The notes under the pieces are model-generated. The model was not told the origin of the DNA. It was given only the letters and a program-made list of their open reading frames with translations, and did no database searches. Made by a program: the position numbers and the translations under genes. From positions 1,073 through 6,634 of the forward strand of contig PLSZ01000276.1 in assembly GCA_003164305.1 (NCBI GenBank): 5,562 bases of DNA, given 5' to 3'. Below are positions 1-4,284 of the stretch, in pieces; the stretch's first letter is position 1; each line of letters starts with the position of its first letter. The stretch comes from Acetobacteraceae bacterium. Lineage in GTDB: Bacteria; Pseudomonadota; Alphaproteobacteria; Acetobacterales; Acetobacteraceae.

Positions 1-438
1 GCGTTCGGCGCGATCGGCCGCATCAGCCCGGATTATCTGTGCATGGACGGAACGATACCGACCAGCAAGCTGCCGGAAGTGTTGCGCCGCATTCGGGAAA
101 TCTCCGACAGCTACGGTCTGAAGGTCGCCAACATCTTCCACGCCGGCGACGGCAATCTGCATCCGCTGATCATGTTCGACGCGAACGATCCCAAAAGCTT
201 CCACAGCGCGGAGGAATGCGGCGCCGACATTCTGAAACTCTGTGTCGAGGTCGGCGGTTGTCTGACCGGCGAGCACGGCGTCGGCGTCGAGAAGCGCGAC
301 CTGATGCCGTTCCAGTTCGCCGAACATGAGCTTGAACAACAGCGCCGCATCAAATCCGCGTTCGATCCGGACTGGCTGCTGAACCCGAGCAAAGTGTTTC
401 CGTTGCGCGAGCCGCCAGCTTTGCCGCGCGCGGCATGA
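1..438 (+). CDS. glcD: Glycolate oxidase FAD subunit GlcD, C-terminal part (5' end outside window)
   Basis: GlcD is an FAD-binding subunit of membrane-associated glycolate oxidase, which converts glycolate to glyoxylate. Only the last 145 residues are visible; the frame is open from base 1 and ends at TGA 436-438. They belong to the C-terminal domain of the FAD-linked oxidase (VAO/D-2-hydroxyacid dehydrogenase) family. Visible motifs are CMDGTIP (14-20), HAGDGNLHP (47-55), GGCLTGEHGVGVEKR (85-99) and the closing FDPDWLLNPSKVFP. In the related human D-2-hydroxyglutarate dehydrogenase, the two His of HAGDGNLH and the Glu of GEHG bind a metal and the next His is catalytic. The equivalents here are H47, H54, E91 and H92, all intact. 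An ATG at 43-45 lies inside the domain and is not a start. D-lactate dehydrogenase is a possible paralogue, but glcE and glcF directly downstream settle on GlcD. The N-terminal FAD domain cannot be judged. Confidence 0.96.
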   Translation, partial: AFGAIGRISPDYLCMDGTIPTSKLPEVLRRIREISDSYGLKVANIFHAGDGNLHPLIMFDANDPKSFHSAEECGADILKLCVEVGGCLTGEHGVGVEKRDLMPFQFAEHELEQQRRIKSAFDPDWLLNPSKVFPLREPPALPRAA

Positions 439-457
439 TCCCGCCCGCATGATCCCG
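433..457 (+). repeat. 14-bp-period tandem duplication at glcD/glcE junction
   Basis: The 11-mer GCATGATCCCG occurs at 433-443 and again at 447-457, a shift of 14 bp. Each copy carries an ATGA. The first (435-438) overlaps the glcD stop, and the second (449-452) is the glcE start. Between them the frame ATG ATC CCG CCC GCA TGA (435-452) is a five-codon mini-ORF (MIPPA) that ends on the glcE ATGA. Neither start has a clear Shine-Dalgarno sequence in front of it, so glcE translation probably depends on ribosomes arriving from glcD. The repeat is seen directly; the coupling is inferred. Confidence 0.8.
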
Positions 458-1627
458 ACCGAGGCGGAAAGCGCGATCGCAAGCCGGATCGCGGCCGCGC
501 GGGAACCGTTGCTGGTCCGCGGCGCCGGGACCAAATCCGGTATGTTGCGACCCGTTCAGGCGGCGGGCGTGATCAGCACCGCCGGCCTGACCGGCATCAC
601 GCTTTACGCGCCAAAGGAACTGATCATTTCGGCTTGCGCCGGAACGCCGCTGCACGAGATCGAAACCGCGCTGGCGGAGCACGGACAGCATTTGATCGCC
701 GAACCGCCCGATCTTTCGGTGCTGCTCGGCACCGCGGCCGGCACGCAGACTCTCGGCGGTGTCGTGGCGACCAATTTGTCTGGCCCTCGGCGCGTGGCAT
801 GGGGCGCGATGCGCGATCACGTCATGGGTGTGCGCGCGGTGACCGGACGCGGCGAGGTCATCCATTCCGGTGGCAGGGTGCTGAAGAACGTCACCGGTCT
901 CGATTTATGCAAACTGCTTACCGGCAGCCACGGCACGCTCGGCATCATGTCGGAAGTCACGTTGAAGGTACTGCCGGCGCCTGAATCTGTTGGCACCATC
1001 GTGCTGCCTGGCCTGGACGCCGAGGCGGCGGTCGTTGCGCTATCGGCGGCGCTTGGTTCGCCGTACGGTGTGTCGGGTGCCGCCTGGTTGCCGGCCGAAG
1101 CCGCCGCGCTGTTGCCGGACCCGGCCCGTCACTCCGTCGCGTTGATCCGCATTGAAGACTTCACCACGTCGGTTGCTTATCGCACCGAAAAATTGCGCGG
1201 TGAACTCGCGGTCGCGGGCGCTGAAATCCTGGACGACACAGCCTCGCGAACCTTGTGGCGAGCAGTGCGCGATGTACGTGTGCTACCGGTCGCCGATGGC
1301 GATGGCGTCTGGCGGGTTTCCGTCCGGCCGTCCGCTGGTCCAGGCGCCTTGCGCGCGGTTGAGCATGCGGCGGGATTCCTCGATTGGGGCGGCGGACTGG
1401 TATGGTTCTCCGGTCCCGCGACCGAAACGACACATCGCGCGATCGAGGCTGCCGCGCGCGCCGCGGGGGGTACCTGGACGCTGATGCGCGCGCCGGACTC
1501 ATTACGCAACGCGGTGGATGTGGTGCCGCCGGAGCCCGCGCCGCTCGCCGCGATCACGCGCCGCGTGAAGCGGGCGATGGACCCGCGCGGGATATTGAAC
1601 CCGGGCCGGATTTACGCGGGACTGTAG
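449..1627 (+). CDS. glcE: Glycolate oxidase FAD-binding subunit GlcE
   Basis: GlcE is the second flavin-type subunit of glycolate oxidase and is needed with GlcD and GlcF for glycolate to glyoxylate conversion. The 392-residue product starts with a PCMH/VAO FAD-binding domain (about 1-178): LLVRGAGTKSG near 21-31, an EPPDL segment, GGVVATNLSGPRR and RDHVMGVRAVTGRGE, then GGRVLKNVTG-x-DLCKLLTGSHGTLG (141-165) and SEVTLKV. The rest is a less conserved cap region, ending in the typical MDPRGILNPGRIY. It is somewhat longer than E. coli GlcE (about 350 residues), as I recall for alphaproteobacterial members. Where the family usually has TGYDL, this protein has TGLDL (Leu151). The start at 449 is 10 nt after the glcD stop with no evident ribosome binding site, so coupling to glcD is likely; the TAG stop is 4 nt before glcF. 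Another FAD-linked oxidase is possible in principle, but motifs and synteny agree on GlcE. Confidence 0.96.
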   Translation: MIPTEAESAIASRIAAAREPLLVRGAGTKSGMLRPVQAAGVISTAGLTGITLYAPKELIISACAGTPLHEIETALAEHGQHLIAEPPDLSVLLGTAAGTQTLGGVVATNLSGPRRVAWGAMRDHVMGVRAVTGRGEVIHSGGRVLKNVTGLDLCKLLTGSHGTLGIMSEVTLKVLPAPESVGTIVLPGLDAEAAVVALSAALGSPYGVSGAAWLPAEAAALLPDPARHSVALIRIEDFTTSVAYRTEKLRGELAVAGAEILDDTASRTLWRAVRDVRVLPVADGDGVWRVSVRPSAGPGALRAVEHAAGFLDWGGGLVWFSGPATETTHRAIEAAARAAGGTWTLMRAPDSLRNAVDVVPPEPAPLAAITRRVKRAMDPRGILNPGRIYAGL

Positions 1628-1631
1628 CCAC

Positions 1632-2933
1632 ATGCAGACGAATTTCACCGAGACGCAACTGCGCGATCCGGAAACCGCCACCGCCAACCAGGTGCTGCGG
1701 ACCTGCGTGCATTGCGGGCTGTGCACCGCGACCTGTCCGACGTTTCAGTTGCTCGGCGATGAACTCGACAGTCCGCGCGGGCGGATTTATTTGATCAAGG
1801 ACATGCTGGAAAAAAACCAGCCAGCGCCGCTGGAGGTCGTTCTGCATGTGGATCGCTGTCTGTCCTGCCTGTCCTGCATGACGACGTGCCCGTCCGGCGT
1901 GAACTACATGCACCTCGTCGATCACGCGCGGACCTACATCGAACGCACATACCGCCGGCCATGGACCGAGCGGACAATCCGCCGCGTGCTAGGCTGGATC
2001 ATTCCGCGGCCGTGGTTGTTTCGTCTCGCTTTGGCCGGTGCCAGCCTGGCGCGGCCATTCGCCGGACTGGTGCCTGGCCAGAGCATGCTGGCGCGCCGGT
2101 TGCGGGCGATGTTGTCGCTGGCGCCAAGGAACCTGCCAGGTCCCGGCCCCCTCGAAGGCCCGCGCGTTCACGCCGCGATTGGACTCCGAAAAGCCCGCGT
2201 CGCGCTGCTGGCCGGCTGCGCGCAACAGGTGCTTGCCCCCGAAATCAACGCGGCAACCATCCGCCTGCTCACCCGCCTGGGCTGCGAGGTCATCGTCGCG
2301 GAAGGCGCCGGCTGCTGCGGTTCGCTCAATCATCACATGGGTCAGCACGATGAGGCGATGGCCCTCGCCGCCGCGAACATCGAGGCCTGGTCGCGGGAAA
2401 TCGATAAAGACGGGTTGGACGCGGTGGTGATCAACGCGTCCGGCTGCGGCACGACGGTGAAAGATTACGGCTTCATGTTCCGTAACGAGCCGGCTTCGAT
2501 CCGGGACAAAGCCGAACGTATGGCTGGTCTCGCGGCCGACATCACCGAACTACTGACCCGGATCGGTTACACACCGACACGACCCACGCCTGGACTGACC
2601 GTCGCATATCATTCCGCCTGCAGTCTTCAACACGGCCAACAAATCACCGCCGAGCCAAAAGCGCTGCTGCGTAAAGCCGGGTTCCGCGTGGTGGAGCCTC
2701 CGGAGGGGCATCTGTGCTGTGGCTCCGCCGGCACGTACAACATGCTGCAACCGGAAATCGCCACGAGGCTGCGCACGCGCAAACTGCGCAACATTGAAAA
2801 GACCAAACCGGACCTGGTCGCCGCCGGCAATATCGGCTGCATCACGCAATTATCCGGTGGCGCGTTGCCTGTCGTGCACACTGTCGCGCTGCTGGACTGG
2901 ATGGCCGGCGGTCCCCGGCCGGAGGGCATCTGA
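1632..2933 (+). CDS. glcF: Glycolate oxidase iron-sulfur subunit GlcF
   Basis: GlcF carries electrons from the GlcD/GlcE flavins to the respiratory chain and associates with the inner face of the cytoplasmic membrane. The 433-residue product has two bacterial-ferredoxin 4Fe-4S motifs, C25-x2-C28-x2-C31-x3-C35-P and C76-x2-C79-x2-C82-x3-C86-P. Two cysteine-rich CCG domains follow: LLAGCAQ (C196) with GCCGS (C228, C229), and HSACSLQHG (C330) with LCCGSAGTYN (C362, C363). An intervening NASGCG (268-273) is also characteristic. All expected cysteines are present. A basic, hydrophobic stretch between the ferredoxin and first CCG domains (about 120-165) could contact the membrane; that is inference. 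The protein is slightly longer than E. coli GlcF (about 407). Its ATG is 4 nt after glcE without a strong Shine-Dalgarno sequence, and its TGA overlaps the next ATG by one base (TGATG). LldE/LutA-like or GlpC-like proteins share the CCG domains, but the operon makes GlcF the best call. Confidence 0.97.
   Translation: MQTNFTETQLRDPETATANQVLRTCVHCGLCTATCPTFQLLGDELDSPRGRIYLIKDMLEKNQPAPLEVVLHVDRCLSCLSCMTTCPSGVNYMHLVDHARTYIERTYRRPWTERTIRRVLGWIIPRPWLFRLALAGASLARPFAGLVPGQSMLARRLRAMLSLAPRNLPGPGPLEGPRVHAAIGLRKARVALLAGCAQQVLAPEINAATIRLLTRLGCEVIVAEGAGCCGSLNHHMGQHDEAMALAAANIEAWSREIDKDGLDAVVINASGCGTTVKDYGFMFRNEPASIRDKAERMAGLAADITELLTRIGYTPTRPTPGLTVAYHSACSLQHGQQITAEPKALLRKAGFRVVEPPEGHLCCGSAGTYNMLQPEIATRLRTRKLRNIEKTKPDLVAAGNIGCITQLSGGALPVVHTVALLDWMAGGPRPEGI
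2921..2926 (+). promoter_or_regulatory. Strong Shine-Dalgarno sequence for the TPR gene
   Basis: GGAGGG at 2921-2926 lies inside the last codons of glcF, 6 nt before the ATG at 2933. It is the only near-consensus ribosome binding site I see ahead of a start in the plus-strand operon, and it fixes the start of the TPR protein. It suggests that this gene can load ribosomes independently, whereas glcE and glcF appear to rely on coupling. Confidence 0.7.
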
Positions 2934-3481
2934 TGCGCCGCCTGATCCTGCCTCTGCTTTTGCTGCCGTCATTGGCTCTGGCCCAGCCGGCCAAGGACAA
3001 ACGCGCCGTGCTGGACAAGATGCTCGACACGTTGCGCACCGCGCCGAACGAGCAGGTCGCGTCGGCGCTGGAAGACAAGATCCGCCAACAATGGGTGGAA
3101 GCCAGCACACCGGCGGTGACGCTCCTCATGAGCCGCGGTCTGCGCCAATCCAACGCCAACGCGCCGGGTGACGCGGTGTCGGCGTTCAGCGACGCCATCG
3201 TGCTGGATCCGACCCTGGCCGAGGCCTGGCATCAACGTGCCATCGCCCGCTTTAAGTCTGGCGACACGGTCGGCGCGGTGCTCGACCTTCAGGAAACCCT
3301 GAAGCTGGAACCTCGGCATTTCGGTGCCTGGCAGACGTTGGAAGCGATCGCCGAGGCGCGCCAGGACTGGAAAGCCGCGTACGACGCCTGGCAGCACGTG
3401 ATGGACATCGATCCGCGCACCCCGCATGGCGAGGACCGCCAGAAGGACCTCAAGCGAAAGGCGTTCGGCGACAACGCGTGA
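2933..3481 (+). CDS. Exported tetratricopeptide-repeat protein, last gene of the glc operon
   Basis: The function is not known; TPR domains usually bind partner proteins. The 182-residue product begins with a short signal peptide: MRR, a Leu-rich core, and a likely signal peptidase I site after ALA (residue 17, before QPAKD). There is no lipobox cysteine, so a soluble periplasmic protein is expected. After a charged helical stretch (about 20-60) come three TPR units at about 62-93, 96-127 and 130-161. Their closing LDP, LEP and IDP are spaced exactly 34 residues apart, and W99, A103, W133 and W153 sit at typical packing positions. A Lys/Arg-rich tail follows. The start overlaps the glcF stop by one base behind a good Shine-Dalgarno sequence, so expression should follow glycolate oxidase. 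From memory, similar small TPR proteins with TLLMSRGLR and AEAWHQRAIA occur in other alphaproteobacteria, which I could not check. A role in assembly or periplasmic function linked to glycolate use is only a guess. Confidence 0.9.
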   Translation: MRRLILPLLLLPSLALAQPAKDKRAVLDKMLDTLRTAPNEQVASALEDKIRQQWVEASTPAVTLLMSRGLRQSNANAPGDAVSAFSDAIVLDPTLAEAWHQRAIARFKSGDTVGAVLDLQETLKLEPRHFGAWQTLEAIAEARQDWKAAYDAWQHVMDIDPRTPHGEDRQKDLKRKAFGDNA

Positions 3482-3536
3482 CCGGCGTGATACCAATCCG
3501 CATCGACACTGACTCTCGATCGTAACGCCCGCGTAC

Positions 3537-3641
3537 CGTCATCCTCGGGCTTGACCCGAGGATCTCTCGACATGCGATGAAGTCAGAAGTCGGGCGAGGT
3601 GTCTGGGCCGACCGATCCTCGGGTCGAGCCCGAGGATGACG
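3537..3641. repeat. 105-bp double-palindrome intergenic element (RIME-like mosaic repeat)
   Basis: Two 28-bp arms (3537-3564 and 3614-3641) are inverted copies of each other and differ at one of 28 positions. Each arm is also a hairpin by itself. The left has a perfect 9-bp stem ATCCTCGGG/CCCGAGGAT (3541-3549 with 3555-3563) and loop CTTGA. The right has the same stem (3615-3623 with 3629-3637) and loop TCGAG. The spacer is 49 bp (3565-3613). The element begins CGTCATCC and ends GGATGACG. Its size and two-palindrome plan resemble the RIME1 family described in rhizobia, and the arm sequence is of a kind I know as dispersed in many alphaproteobacterial genomes; family membership is inference. 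It lies between two convergent genes, so its RNA could act as a bidirectional 3'-end structure, but no T-run follows either arm. Confidence 0.85.
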
Positions 3642-3682
3642 TTCGGGGAAAAGTTTCGCTATCGCCGGCCTGATCTTGATGC

Positions 3683-3709
3683 CTATGGGGCCTGACCCTG
3701 GCATGACGG
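3683..3709. repeat. Possible decayed third arm of the palindromic repeat
   Basis: This stretch runs CTATGGGGCCTGACCCTGG and then CATGACGG. On the reverse strand it begins CCGTCATG, matching the CCGTCAT at 3536-3542 that opens the main element, and it continues with a G-run and C-run in roughly the arm's order. The long 9-bp stem is not preserved. It may be a diverged relic of the same or a related repeat, or chance similarity in GC-rich spacer DNA. Confidence 0.25.
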
Positions 3710-3747
3710 ATAGGCGGCCGATAAGGCAACCTTTTGGCCGGTTGGTG

Positions 3748-4278
3748 TTACCGAACGCGCGCGTAACAAAAACAGTCGCGCGGCTCGTCGCTGATGTTCG
3801 GATAGACCAGCCAGCGCCGCAACAAACCTTCCCGAGCCAGCCCCGCTTTTTCCATCACCCGCGCGGAGCCGATGTTGTCCACGTCGCACGTGGAGGCGAC
3901 GCGGAACACGCCATCCTGACGCAGCACCCAGCCCGCGATTTCAGTCAGCGCCTCGGTCATCAGTCCCTGACCCCACCAGCGGCGGGCGAGCACATAACCA
4001 AATTCCATGCGATGCGCCTCGGCGTGACGCAGGTCGAAGCCCCCGCGCACCACCCCGTCGTCCCGCCCGGTCAACACGAACGTCCGCGAGGCGGTCGTGG
4101 GCGCCGCGAGGCAGTGCGCGATATAGGATTCGGTTTCCTCGATCGTCCGATGCGGCCGCCAGGTCAGAAAGCGCGTGACCTCAGGATCCTGAGCGTAACT
4201 ATCGAAGATGACCGCGGCGTCCGCCGGCGCGATTGGACGCAGGATCAGACGAGACGTTTGAAAGCCCTCGGGAAGCAT
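3748..4278 (-). CDS. GNAT-family N-acetyltransferase, RimJ/RimL type
   Basis: This is a predicted cytoplasmic enzyme that transfers an acetyl group from acetyl-CoA to an amine; the substrate is unknown. The 176 residues fit the Acetyltransf_3 (RimJ/RimL-like) group, in which ribosomal-protein N-termini, small molecules and antibiotics are all known substrates. It opens with the typical beta-1 segment TSRLILRPI (8-16) and DAAVIF (20-25). HRMEFGYVL (89-97) is the beta-4 strand. RRWWGQGLMTEAL (99-111) is the acetyl-CoA pyrophosphate-binding loop, with the family's R-x-x-G-x-G pattern kept. DVDNIGSARVMEKAGLAREG (132-151) is the conserved motif in which Asn135 and Ser138 precede the last helix. 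The ATG at 4278 is 6 nt after the stop of the upstream motor-like gene, on the same strand, so co-transcription is likely. There is no clear Shine-Dalgarno sequence. It ends with TAA at 3748-3750, convergent to the glc operon. The length is normal and the gene looks intact. Confidence 0.93.
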   Translation of the reverse strand: MLPEGFQTSRLILRPIAPADAAVIFDSYAQDPEVTRFLTWRPHRTIEETESYIAHCLAAPTTASRTFVLTGRDDGVVRGGFDLRHAEAHRMEFGYVLARRWWGQGLMTEALTEIAGWVLRQDGVFRVASTCDVDNIGSARVMEKAGLAREGLLRRWLVYPNISDEPRDCFCYARVR

Positions 4279-4284
4279 CGACGT

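Noticed and set aside
43..45. ATG as the start of a short independent gene at the left edge
   Set aside because: It sits in the CMDGTIP motif of GlcD, with in-frame family sequence before it. This is the cut 3' part of glcD, not a separate gene.
3482..3536. Search for an RNA gene or small ORF right after the TPR stop
   Set aside because: No convincing start with a ribosome binding site, no tRNA-like arms and no clear terminator were seen; it appears to be plain spacer leading into the repeat.
3727..3744. CAACC/GGTTG hairpin just after the GNAT stop as a rho-independent terminator
   Set aside because: The stem is only 5 bp with an 8-nt loop, and no T-run follows on the minus strand.
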